From positions 124,001 to 188,000 of the forward strand of contig NZ_JAQWXX010000073.1 of assembly GCF_029254265.1 (NCBI RefSeq): a stretch of DNA of 64,000 nucleotides, given 5' to 3'. Source of the stretch: Algoriphagus sp. (GTDB lineage: Bacteria > Bacteroidota > Bacteroidia > Cytophagales > Cyclobacteriaceae). Made by a program: the position numbers and the translations under genes. Shown here piece by piece: positions 42,000 through 49,697 of the stretch (positions within the stretch are counted from its first letter, which is position 1; each line of letters starts with the position of its first letter). A model generated the notes under the pieces. It saw nothing but the letters and a program-made list of their open reading frames with translations, did not search any database and was not told the DNA's origin.

Positions 42000-43247
42000 T
42001 TACGCCATTTCGACTTGTCTTGACTGCTTTGGCTTTCTGTAAAAAGATTTCTTTTTCCGCTTATTCCACCAGATCAGGGTACCTGTGATTGGTAATGAGG
42101 TAGCTACTGCACAAGCTAAAAACCAGAGAAACTTAGAGAATTGCCCGAAAATCTCTCCAGTATGAAGTGCTTTTACAGACCTACCAATCTGTTGACGAAA
42201 GCTTAAATCTGAAAAAAGTTTCACCTCCAAAATCTCTAAATTCTCTGGAGACATATGCAACTCGTCGGATCCAGTCCCTGCAAAAAAACCTGATTTATAT
42301 TTACGGACAGAAATTACCTCTGATTCAGATGCCGGAAGGGATATCCGCAAGGAACCTTCAAAATCAAAGGTTTGATCCGTTTTGGCCAAAATATCGTCCA
42401 GTGTAATGTCCTGATTTTTGATGAAAATTGGCAGAGCGACATTTTTTTCAGCCTCTTTTTGCTTAGGAGACACAAACGTATCAAAGGTCTTTTGATAACC
42501 TTCACGATACCAGGTAAAAGACCAAAAAGGTCCAGTCGCAGCCATGATGAATAAGAAAATCAGCGAATAAAAAGCAAGAGTGTTATGTAAATCGTGATTG
42601 GTTCGCTTCCAATTTCCTGACCATTTGATTTTGAGACCTTGCTTCCAGTTTTTGACCTTGTTAGGAACCCAGATCACAATTCCCGTAATCACCCCGATAA
42701 GAAACAGTAGCGTCGCAATCCCATTAATTAATCTACCCAAATCGCGATTCCCCATACTTTCTAGTATGGGTTCCTCCACCCGATCCAGCAACAACCAGCG
42801 GTGAAGGCTAAACATATAGCCCATAAACTCAGCTGTGGAAGTTTTATCCGAACTGTTTCCAATTATTTCCCCTGAGTATGGATTCACAAAAAACGTATTC
42901 CCTCTCCCCTCCTCGGTTTCCTTTTTCAAAGTGAACTGAACACTGCGATCAGTTTCCTCATTCCAGTTTACAGCTATAACTTTTGACTCTTGGGATTTTT
43001 CCAAAATAATTTTTAAGCGCTCAGGACTCTTTCTCTCCCCTGCCTCTTCTACAAAATAAAGCTCAGAATCAAAAAACTCTCGAATCTCTGTATTGTAAAC
43101 GTAAATCGTTCCGCTAAAACAGACTGCGATAACAATCAGTCCACAACTTAATCCTGCGTAAAGATGAATTTTATTAAAAAGTTTTCGGATGATTTTCCAA
43201 GCAGAAGATGAGTTAGATCTCATGTGTTTCGGGTTGAGTTTTGACAA
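42000..43247 (-). CDS. PepSY-associated membrane protein
   Basis: A 415-residue protein with an N-terminal membrane anchor (LYAGLSCGLIVIAVCFSGTIYVY), a first PepSY-like periplasmic part, a segment of two membrane helices (INGIATLLFLIGVITGIVIWVPNK and LAFYSLIFLFIMAATGPFWS), a second periplasmic part and a last helix (ACAVATSLPITGTLIWWNKR). This four-helix PepSY_TM arrangement is common next to siderophore receptors and is thought to reduce or move ferric chelates. Here it has no TonB receptor beside it. Repeat copy R4 abuts its 3' end. Function is a family-level guess. Confidence 0.82.
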   Translation of the reverse strand: MSKLNPKHMRSNSSSAWKIIRKLFNKIHLYAGLSCGLIVIAVCFSGTIYVYNTEIREFFDSELYFVEEAGERKSPERLKIILEKSQESKVIAVNWNEETDRSVQFTLKKETEEGRGNTFFVNPYSGEIIGNSSDKTSTAEFMGYMFSLHRWLLLDRVEEPILESMGNRDLGRLINGIATLLFLIGVITGIVIWVPNKVKNWKQGLKIKWSGNWKRTNHDLHNTLAFYSLIFLFIMAATGPFWSFTWYREGYQKTFDTFVSPKQKEAEKNVALPIFIKNQDITLDDILAKTDQTFDFEGSLRISLPASESEVISVRKYKSGFFAGTGSDELHMSPENLEILEVKLFSDLSFRQQIGRSVKALHTGEIFGQFSKFLWFLACAVATSLPITGTLIWWNKRKKKSFYRKPKQSRQVEMA

Positions 43248-43584
43248 TCGGAATACCCGACAAAAATAAAAACAATTTTATTTATTTAGATTAATTCTAA
43301 AGATTATTTTTCTTTAGACTGAATATAATTAATAGTATAAAGTTTCAATTAAGTATAGCAGCAATTACACCATTGTGGCGATTTCCTCTAGTTGTTGGAC
43401 TGGATGAACGAAGACCAAAGTTTAGCAAAACTGAACTTCAATCGGACTATTAAGTCGTTAAATGATGCTGCTAATAAGGAAGTGGATAATCAAAATTTCT
43501 ATTTTCTACAGGATTCAATAGAAAATGAATATCTAAGCTCAAAAAAAGATTGTTTATTAACTTGCATGCAAACTAAGTAGCCCC
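43248..43584. other. Gap with repeat R5 before the DUF6503 gene
   Basis: This 337-base gap lies between divergent genes and holds repeat R5 (43354-43488). A 62-codon open stretch (43392-43580) is mostly made of R5 and shares a peptide pattern with the R3 translation, so I treat it as repeat-derived. No clear promoter was found. Confidence 0.55.
43354..43488 (+). repeat. Interspersed MITE/REPIN-like element, copy R5
   Basis: About 135 bp in the R3 orientation, more diverged. Left end TATAGCAGCAATTACACCAT, right end AAGGAAGTGGATA. The interior keeps GAACGAAGACCAAAGTTTAGC, similar to R3. It lies between the PepSY gene start and the DUF6503 gene. Confidence 0.68.
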
Positions 43585-44367
43585 ATGAAAACAGTCTTAA
43601 GATCTTTTACCCTTGCCTTTTTGCTTTTAATTCAATTTGCCTGTGCTGAGAAGGAAAATGTCTCGGTTTCGGAAAGCAAGAAAGAACTAAATCCAGATTT
43701 TAAAAAAGTACTTGAAGCACATGGGGATTGGCAAAAATGGATGGATGCCAAGGCGATGAGTTACGCTATGGTTCATGAAACTAACCTTACCCAAGAAAGT
43801 CACTTTATTAATCTTAATAGCCGAAAGACAAGAATCTCCACCCAGTTTTTCGATTTGGGATTTGATGGTGAAAAAACATGGATCAGCCCTAGTCGAGACG
43901 CCTATTCTGGGAAGTCCTTAAAGTTCTATCACAACCTCTATTTCTATTTTTACTCCATTCCCTTCGTATTTACTGACCCTGGGGTGACTGTGGAGAAGGT
44001 TTCCGATAAAAGTCTGAATGGTCAGTTTTATACCACTTTGCGTGCAAGTTTTGACAACAATGTCGGAGACAGCCCCGATGACGAATATTTCATGCTGATT
44101 AATCCTGAAACCAATCGTCTGGAATATTTACTCTATACCGTGACTTATTATGGAGAAAGCAACCCTAGCTTGAATGCACTGAAGTATGAGGATTACCGGG
44201 ATAATAATGGAATCTATTTCCCGAGAATCCTTACTGGCTACAAGTTTGAAAATGATTCTACCAAGGAGCTTAGGTACAATTTAAGCTTTGGAGACTTATT
44301 GCTTTTACCTGATGAGTTTGATGCTTCAATCTTCGAAAAGCCAAAGACAGGAGTCTACAGCGACTGA
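43585..44367 (+). CDS. DUF6503 family lipoprotein
   Basis: A 260-residue lipoprotein; the lipobox is LLIQFACAEK with Cys near residue 20. The mature part has many aromatic and Asp residues and strings of alternating strands (TRISTQFFDLGFDGEKTWIS, GQFYTTLRASFDNN, LEYLLYTVTYYG), consistent with a beta-sheet fold, and matches my memory of the DUF6503 family of Bacteroidota. No enzymatic motif is visible. It ends by overlapping the convergent transglutaminase gene by 13 bases and has no cotranscribed partner. The function is unknown. Confidence 0.72.
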   Translation: MKTVLRSFTLAFLLLIQFACAEKENVSVSESKKELNPDFKKVLEAHGDWQKWMDAKAMSYAMVHETNLTQESHFINLNSRKTRISTQFFDLGFDGEKTWISPSRDAYSGKSLKFYHNLYFYFYSIPFVFTDPGVTVEKVSDKSLNGQFYTTLRASFDNNVGDSPDDEYFMLINPETNRLEYLLYTVTYYGESNPSLNALKYEDYRDNNGIYFPRILTGYKFENDSTKELRYNLSFGDLLLLPDEFDASIFEKPKTGVYSD

Positions 44368-45224
44368 TTTTTGACTTGCTCAATTTGAACGAGCGCCTCT
44401 AATTTTGAATTGGATTCGCCTCCATATTTTCCTTGTACAGGTAACGTCAATTGCGGATTAGGGTGGAAAGCAAGAGGAACATACAATTCATTAGTAAGTA
44501 AACCCAAACTAGGATCCAATCCAATCCAGCCTGCGCCGGGAAGGTATGTTTCCATCCAAGCATGGAGTTCGTGACCTTCGTCAAGCTCTGGATTGTATGC
44601 ATATCCGCTGACAAATCTGCTTGCCAAACCGAGCACTCCAAGCATATTCATCTCCATCCAGGCAAGATCTCTACAAGATCCTTTGCCTTGCGAAAAAGTG
44701 AATTCAGGAGACCAAATATCTTCTTCCTCTCGAATCAAATGCTTCCAATCCTGATGGATCTGAGCGGTGATTTTGACTAAGAAATCCAATAAATCTACAG
44801 ACTGATTAAATGTGTTTAGTACGGAAGGAGCAAGTTGAGAATCTGAATTTCGGTGAATAAATGGATGGACTAGCGATTGAATTGGTAAAGGATACTCGAA
44901 GCCACCAGCTTTTTCCCTGTCAAAAGATTTTAAAAATTGCGGCTCAATAATAAAAGCAAAAGGGTTGAATTTATGACATTCAATCAGTGCTTCACTTTTT
45001 ACTTCCAGACTTTTTGTTTCCCCTTCAAACCAAGCTTGTAAATAGGAATTGCCTATAAAATCTCGCCTCATGGATTTTCCCTTTGGCAATGGATCAATCA
45101 ATAGATCACATTTTAAAACTGTCTGAAAATCCTGAGTTTGGGGAATTAAAAAAAAATCATGGATCCCAAGGGTCACGGGATTTTCATAATAATATTTACT
45201 TAGATGCTTGATTTTTAGATACAT
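44355..45224 (-). CDS. Transglutaminase-like cysteine peptidase of the Anbu module
   Basis: A 289-residue protein. The N-terminal ~110 residues are the Bact_transglu_N beta domain (LYLKIKHLSKYYYENPVTLG). The transglutaminase-like core follows, with the catalytic Cys in GKGSCRDLAWMEM, His in GHELHAWMETYLP and Asp in GLDPSLG. It probably cleaves or transfers acyl groups on a peptide in the cytoplasm. It lies 8 bases after the Anbu gene, in the order ATP-grasp, alpha-E, Anbu, transglutaminase, an arrangement recurrent in bacteria. It has no signal peptide. Substrates are unknown, but comparative-genomic work has linked these genes to synthesis and processing of a small peptide. Confidence 0.87.
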   Translation of the reverse strand: MYLKIKHLSKYYYENPVTLGIHDFFLIPQTQDFQTVLKCDLLIDPLPKGKSMRRDFIGNSYLQAWFEGETKSLEVKSEALIECHKFNPFAFIIEPQFLKSFDREKAGGFEYPLPIQSLVHPFIHRNSDSQLAPSVLNTFNQSVDLLDFLVKITAQIHQDWKHLIREEEDIWSPEFTFSQGKGSCRDLAWMEMNMLGVLGLASRFVSGYAYNPELDEGHELHAWMETYLPGAGWIGLDPSLGLLTNELYVPLAFHPNPQLTLPVQGKYGGESNSKLEALVQIEQVKNQSL

Positions 45225-45232
45225 TCCTAGTT

Positions 45233-45976
45233 TTAGTCTTGAGAAACAGGTTTGAAATCGCCTTCAAACGCTTTATCTAAAATGGAAGCCGGAAGTTCTT
45301 CAATGGCGTTCTTAAGCCGCTCGTTCCAGAAAGTGGAAATATGCTCCAATTCCTTTTGCTCGAATCGCTGCTCTTTCGCCATAAACGTATTGTTGGGGAG
45401 AACAACCATATCAATGGGGAAATCCACATCATTTGCAGAAATCCGCGTAGCATCAAATGCCAAAAAGGCGCATTTCAAAGCATAATCCAGGGAGTCTTCA
45501 TAGGAAAGTGATCGTTTTAAAACAGGATTTCCAAATCCAGTATTCCCTATGATCACAAAAGGAGTTCCTCTTCGGATCTCTATCCAATTTCCCTGAGGGT
45601 AGAGTAAATAAAGCTTTGGTTCTGAATCTTCTTCCAGTTGGCCACCAATAATCGAATACACATTGAAATTCAGCCCGGCTTCTTCCAAATATTCCCGATC
45701 CTCTTTAGCGACTGCCCTTACTTGATTTCCAAACTCATTTACCGCATGGTAGAGCTTTGTGAATGAATCATCTTTATTTTCGATGACTTCTGAAAAATAA
45801 GTGATGGCTTTGTCTCGTACCGATCGCAATCCTGAAGTCATAATAAAGAAGGAGTGTTTTTCACGGTTGACGGTATATACTTTTTTAGATGAGGTGGTTT
45901 CGCTTCCTGTGGTGATTCTCGTATCTGATAATCCCACAATACCATCCTTCGTTTTAATGCCTAGGCAAAATGTCAT
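45233..45976 (-). CDS. Anbu-type proteasome-like peptidase
   Basis: A 247-residue proteasome-fold (Ntn hydrolase) protein of the Anbu/BPH group. It begins MTFCLGIKTKDGIVGLSDTRIT: the Thr at residue 2 would become the N-terminal nucleophile after methionine removal, and Asp/Arg and SSKKVY supply the usual Asp and Lys active-site residues. The rest forms the alpha-beta-beta-alpha core (SIIGGQLEEDSEPKLYLLYPQG). Anbu is thought to form open-ring or helical oligomers. The gene overlaps alpha-E by four bases, so the two are translationally coupled. The substrate is unknown. Confidence 0.87.
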   Translation of the reverse strand: MTFCLGIKTKDGIVGLSDTRITTGSETTSSKKVYTVNREKHSFFIMTSGLRSVRDKAITYFSEVIENKDDSFTKLYHAVNEFGNQVRAVAKEDREYLEEAGLNFNVYSIIGGQLEEDSEPKLYLLYPQGNWIEIRRGTPFVIIGNTGFGNPVLKRSLSYEDSLDYALKCAFLAFDATRISANDVDFPIDMVVLPNNTFMAKEQRFEQKELEHISTFWNERLKNAIEELPASILDKAFEGDFKPVSQD

Positions 45977-46953
45977 TCTTGAACCGTTGTTTGTTTGGTA
46001 AAGTTATCTCTAATCGTGAAGAAATTACCATCAATCTGATTAGAGATTGAGTTGATTTTAATTTGAAGATTATCAAGGTATTCATGCAGTCCAAAGGCAA
46101 TTATTTCCTTGACATCCGCAAACTCCAGTTTGGATCGGAGCTCCCCAATAGCTTTCTCGGCAGAGTTCTTATACCCACCGCCTTGATTTCCAGAGATCTT
46201 ATGAAGGCAGCTTTCTGCCTCTCTGATGCAATAGTAAATCGACCTTGGAAAATATTTATCCAATACCAGGAATTCCACTACGCTAGCCGGCGCAATATTT
46301 CCATATGCTCTTCGATAAGTATTGAAAGCCGTAACAGATTTCAGCAATGCCATCCAGTGAAGAAAGTCCAAGGGAGTACCAACTTCTTCTTCAGAAGGTA
46401 AAAGGATATGATATTTCACATCTAAGATTCTAGAAGTCTTATCCGCCCGCTCCAAAAATTGACCAAGTTGGCGAAAATACCAACCTTCTGTCCTAGCCAA
46501 ACTGCTGTCAGCAATACCATAAAGCAAGAGAATTTGGTTCTTCACTTTCTCAAAGAAAGCTCTAGGATCTTCCTTCTTCCAGATTTTCTTTTCGCAGCCC
46601 TCTTGCATCATATAGTACAGCTCATTGGATTTTTCCCAAGTTTCTTTACTTAGATTCTCTCGAATGATCCTTGCATTTTCCCTTGCACTTTTGACAGCGG
46701 ACATCATGGAATTTGGATTCCTTTCATCAAAGGCAAGAAAAAACAATACGTTTTTGCTATCAAAACCCTCATTAAATTTATTATACAAATCCAAATCACC
46801 TGTGGCCGCCACAAGTGGCATCCATTGTTCTTTCATATCAATAGGAAGGTCCTGCATCAAATTAAAATTCACATCAATGAATCTTGCATAATTCTCAGCC
46901 CTCTCTAGGTATCTACCTAGCCAATAAATATGGTTTGCTACTCTACTCAGCAT
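45973..46953 (-). CDS. Alpha-E domain (DUF403) protein
   Basis: A 326-residue all-alpha protein. The opening MLSRVANHIYWLGRYLERAENYARFIDVNFN is the hallmark of the alpha-E (DUF403) family, as is WYFRQLGQFLERADKTSRILDVKYH in the middle. These proteins nearly always occur next to circularly permuted ATP-grasp proteins and transglutaminase-like or Anbu genes, and may act as partners of the ATP-grasp enzyme. It overlaps the Anbu gene by four bases and starts 15 bases after the ATP-grasp stop. No catalytic residues are recognised. Confidence 0.9.
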   Translation of the reverse strand: MLSRVANHIYWLGRYLERAENYARFIDVNFNLMQDLPIDMKEQWMPLVAATGDLDLYNKFNEGFDSKNVLFFLAFDERNPNSMMSAVKSARENARIIRENLSKETWEKSNELYYMMQEGCEKKIWKKEDPRAFFEKVKNQILLLYGIADSSLARTEGWYFRQLGQFLERADKTSRILDVKYHILLPSEEEVGTPLDFLHWMALLKSVTAFNTYRRAYGNIAPASVVEFLVLDKYFPRSIYYCIREAESCLHKISGNQGGGYKNSAEKAIGELRSKLEFADVKEIIAFGLHEYLDNLQIKINSISNQIDGNFFTIRDNFTKQTTVQE

Positions 46954-46968
46954 AATTTTTTTGATTAA

Positions 46969-48393
46969 TTAATATAAAACCCATGTATCCTTACTTCCAC
47001 CACCTTGAGAGCTGTTTACTACCAAAGAGCCTTTTTTCAAAGCGACTCGAGTCAAGGCTCCAGGGATTACTTCGATTTCTTTACCATAAAGGATATATGG
47101 TCTTAAATCTACATGTCGCCCTTCAATTCCATCTTCAGTCAATGTGGGAACTGTCGAAAGCGAAAGTGTGGGCTGCGCAATGTAATTGGTTGGGTTATTC
47201 TTGATCAGTTCTCTGAACTTTTCATGTTCCTCTTCGGTGGCCTTTGGCCCGATTAGCATTCCGTAGCCACCCGCGGCATTTGTCTCTTTAACTACCAATT
47301 CATGAATATTCTCCAGAACATAATTTCTGTCATTTTCTTCCCGACAGAGATAAGTAGGCACATTATTCAGAATAGGTTCTTCATTTAAGTAGTATTTGAT
47401 GATCTTCGGGACGTAAGCATATACTGCTTTATCATCTGCCACTCCAGTTCCAGGAGCATTAGCCAAGGCGATATTTCCTGCTTTATACGCTTCAAATAGC
47501 CCAGGCACACCGAGCATGGAATCTGGATTAAAAGCCAAAGGATCCAAAAAAGTATCATCAATCCGACGATATAAAACGTCGATTTGCTGCAATCCTTGGG
47601 TGGTTTGCATATATACTATTTTGTTCTCCACGATCAGATCTACCCCAGAAACTAATTCTACACCCATTTGCAAAGCTAGATAAGAGTGCTCGTAATAGGC
47701 CGAGTTGTAAATCCCTGGAGTCAACACTCCTACCACAGGTTTTGCCTTATTAGACAGGTTCTGGAGCATCTGCAATAACTTTGCAGGATAGTCAGACACT
47801 GGCATCACGCCACGTTTGTAAAAAAGCTTAGGATAGGCTCGCTTGATAATCTCCCGACTTTCCAGCATATATGACACTCCCGAAGGACATCTGAGATTAT
47901 CCTCCAAGATGTAATATTCACCATCCTTGCTTTTGACTAAATCGGTTCCTGTGATATGACACCAAATCCCTTTTGGAGGAGTCAGCCCCACACAAGGTTC
48001 GAGGTAATCCTTACTATTCAGAATCAGTTCACTGGGAATTATTCCATCATTTAGAATTCGACGCTCATTGTAAATATCCTGAAGAAACATATTCAAAGCA
48101 TTGGTTCGCTGCTTCAATCCTGCTTCGATTTTTTTCCATTCTTCATTTGGAATTATGCGAGGGATGATGTCTAAATGAAGGATTTTTTCCAATCCCTGAT
48201 TATCATGATACACATTAAAAGTCATTCCCATCGAGCGCTGCGTTTGATTTGCCGCAAACTGCAAATGATGCATTTTCTTTGCTGTGTTTTTCTTCAAGGT
48301 CTCGCAAAACTCCAAATAATGTGCTCTAGTCTCCCCTTCGGGAGTAAACATTTCGTCGTAATGTTCTCCTGATTTATATCCTTCTGTTTTCAT
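46969..48393 (-). CDS. Circularly permuted ATP-grasp protein
   Basis: A 474-residue protein with the DUF404-DUF407 (circularly permuted ATP-grasp type 2) layout. Recognisable blocks are QRTNALNMFLQDIYNER, the adenine/ribose-binding ICHITGTDLVKSKDGEYYILEDNLRCPSG, and VVKETNAAGGYGMLIGP, which is the lysine/glycine-rich ATP loop. ATP-grasp enzymes join a carboxylate and an amine, so this one may elongate a peptide in the Anbu module. It is the first gene of the operon; the 266-base upstream gap has no clear promoter. Product unknown. Confidence 0.9.
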   Translation of the reverse strand: MKTEGYKSGEHYDEMFTPEGETRAHYLEFCETLKKNTAKKMHHLQFAANQTQRSMGMTFNVYHDNQGLEKILHLDIIPRIIPNEEWKKIEAGLKQRTNALNMFLQDIYNERRILNDGIIPSELILNSKDYLEPCVGLTPPKGIWCHITGTDLVKSKDGEYYILEDNLRCPSGVSYMLESREIIKRAYPKLFYKRGVMPVSDYPAKLLQMLQNLSNKAKPVVGVLTPGIYNSAYYEHSYLALQMGVELVSGVDLIVENKIVYMQTTQGLQQIDVLYRRIDDTFLDPLAFNPDSMLGVPGLFEAYKAGNIALANAPGTGVADDKAVYAYVPKIIKYYLNEEPILNNVPTYLCREENDRNYVLENIHELVVKETNAAGGYGMLIGPKATEEEHEKFRELIKNNPTNYIAQPTLSLSTVPTLTEDGIEGRHVDLRPYILYGKEIEVIPGALTRVALKKGSLVVNSSQGGGSKDTWVLY

Positions 48394-48659
48394 ATGATTA
48401 TAATTTGATTTTTATAGGCCATATGGAATCTCGCAGCACTTAATCATCCCAGCGTGTGGCTTTTGAGTCATGCTCGATTTCATGTTTTTATAAAAATTTT
48501 GAACCTCTATAAGGTAATTGAATTTACTGGAATTCAAAAGATCAATAAATAATTAGTAATAATTCAAAAAAAACCTCAATCCATTTCGTTTAAATTAAAA
48601 ATACGAGATATATATGATCGTACTTTAAATTTTTAAAATTTCGGTTCTACCTTTAAGTA

Positions 48660-49565
48660 ATGGTAAAGCGACTTTTGAAAATACAGGATTCCAATTGGGT
48701 GAAGAAAATCACGGTTTGGCGACAGATTAAGGATTTTATTTTTATCTCCATGGGTGTATTTATGGCCAGCATTGGTCTGAAAGGATTTTTGCTTCCAAAT
48801 GGATTCTTTGATGGTGGAGCAATGGGGATTTCGCTTTTACTCGAACTCCTCACTCCGATGAATCTTTCAGTCTTGATCATTTTAGTCAATCTGCCCTTTA
48901 TCCTTCTGGGTGCTCGCCAAATCTCACTTCCCTTTGCGATCAAGAGTACGCTTGCCATTTTTGGACTGGCACTATTGGTTCACCTTATTGAATTCCCTAC
49001 CATCACCGCTGATAAGCTTTTAATAGCTGTTTTTGGAGGATTTTTCTTGGGAAGCGGGATTGGATTTGCAATCCGAGGAGGTGCCGTAATCGATGGTACA
49101 GAGGTTTTGGCAATTTCTGTCAGTAGGACTTCCAGCTTGACCGTAGGTGATTTTATCACCGTATTTAATGTTTTCCTATTTATTGTTGCCGCATTCTTTG
49201 TGAATCTGGAAACGGCAATGTATTCCCTCCTCACCTATTTCTCTGCTTCGAAAACGGTCGATTTCATCATCAACGGGGTGGAAGAATACCTTGGTGTTAT
49301 GATCATGTCTCAATATGCCGAAGAAATCAAATCCATGATTTCTCATGATTTAGGTCGCGGAGTGACTGTCCTTAAATCTGATGGAGGCTATGGAGAAAAA
49401 GCAAAACTACTCCCCGACCGAAAAGTACTTTTCTGCGTGATTACACGATTAGAAGTGACTCGGATGCTTACAGAAATTGATAAAATCGATCCCAAAGCAT
49501 TTGTGATCCAATATCCAATCAAGGATACCAAGGGTGGGATGATTAAGAAGCGGCCGTTGCATTAA
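48660..49565 (+). CDS. YitT-family membrane protein
   Basis: A 301-residue protein with five to six hydrophobic segments in the first ~205 residues (ISMGVFMASIGLKGFLLPNGFFDGGAMGISLLLELL is the typical YitT opening), followed by a ~90-residue cytoplasmic DUF2179 domain (SHDLGRGVTVLKSDGGYGEK). YitT proteins are widespread in Bacteroidota and Firmicutes; a role in transport or regulation is not established. It converges with metG. A 13-bp inverted repeat lies in the gap after its stop and may end transcription from both sides. Confidence 0.9.
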   Translation: MVKRLLKIQDSNWVKKITVWRQIKDFIFISMGVFMASIGLKGFLLPNGFFDGGAMGISLLLELLTPMNLSVLIILVNLPFILLGARQISLPFAIKSTLAIFGLALLVHLIEFPTITADKLLIAVFGGFFLGSGIGFAIRGGAVIDGTEVLAISVSRTSSLTVGDFITVFNVFLFIVAAFFVNLETAMYSLLTYFSASKTVDFIINGVEEYLGVMIMSQYAEEIKSMISHDLGRGVTVLKSDGGYGEKAKLLPDRKVLFCVITRLEVTRMLTEIDKIDPKAFVIQYPIKDTKGGMIKKRPLH

Positions 49566-49603
49566 AAAAGTAGCTAGATATTAAGTGTCAAGGCTTGAGA
49601 ATC

Positions 49604-49658
49604 TAGAACCAAGAACTTAGACTCGAATCTTGAGTTTGGTTCTTGGTTCTTGGTTCTA
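49604..49658. repeat. Inverted repeat with GGTTCTT tandem units
   Basis: TAGAACCAAGAAC (49604-49616) and its perfect complement GTTCTTGGTTCTA (49646-49658), 29-base loop, between convergent YitT and metG. The right arm is three tandem TTGGTTC-like units, a low-complexity repeat often seen between Bacteroidota genes. It could end transcription or be a degraded mobile repeat. Confidence 0.55.
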
Positions 49659-49697
49659 AAAAAAGACTTCTTCGGTGCGCTCACAGTGACGATCACT

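Noticed and set aside
43392..43580. 62-codon open reading frame before the DUF6503 gene
   Set aside because: It lies mostly within repeat R5 and its similarity to a stretch of R3 is explained by the repeat. No start context or family match.
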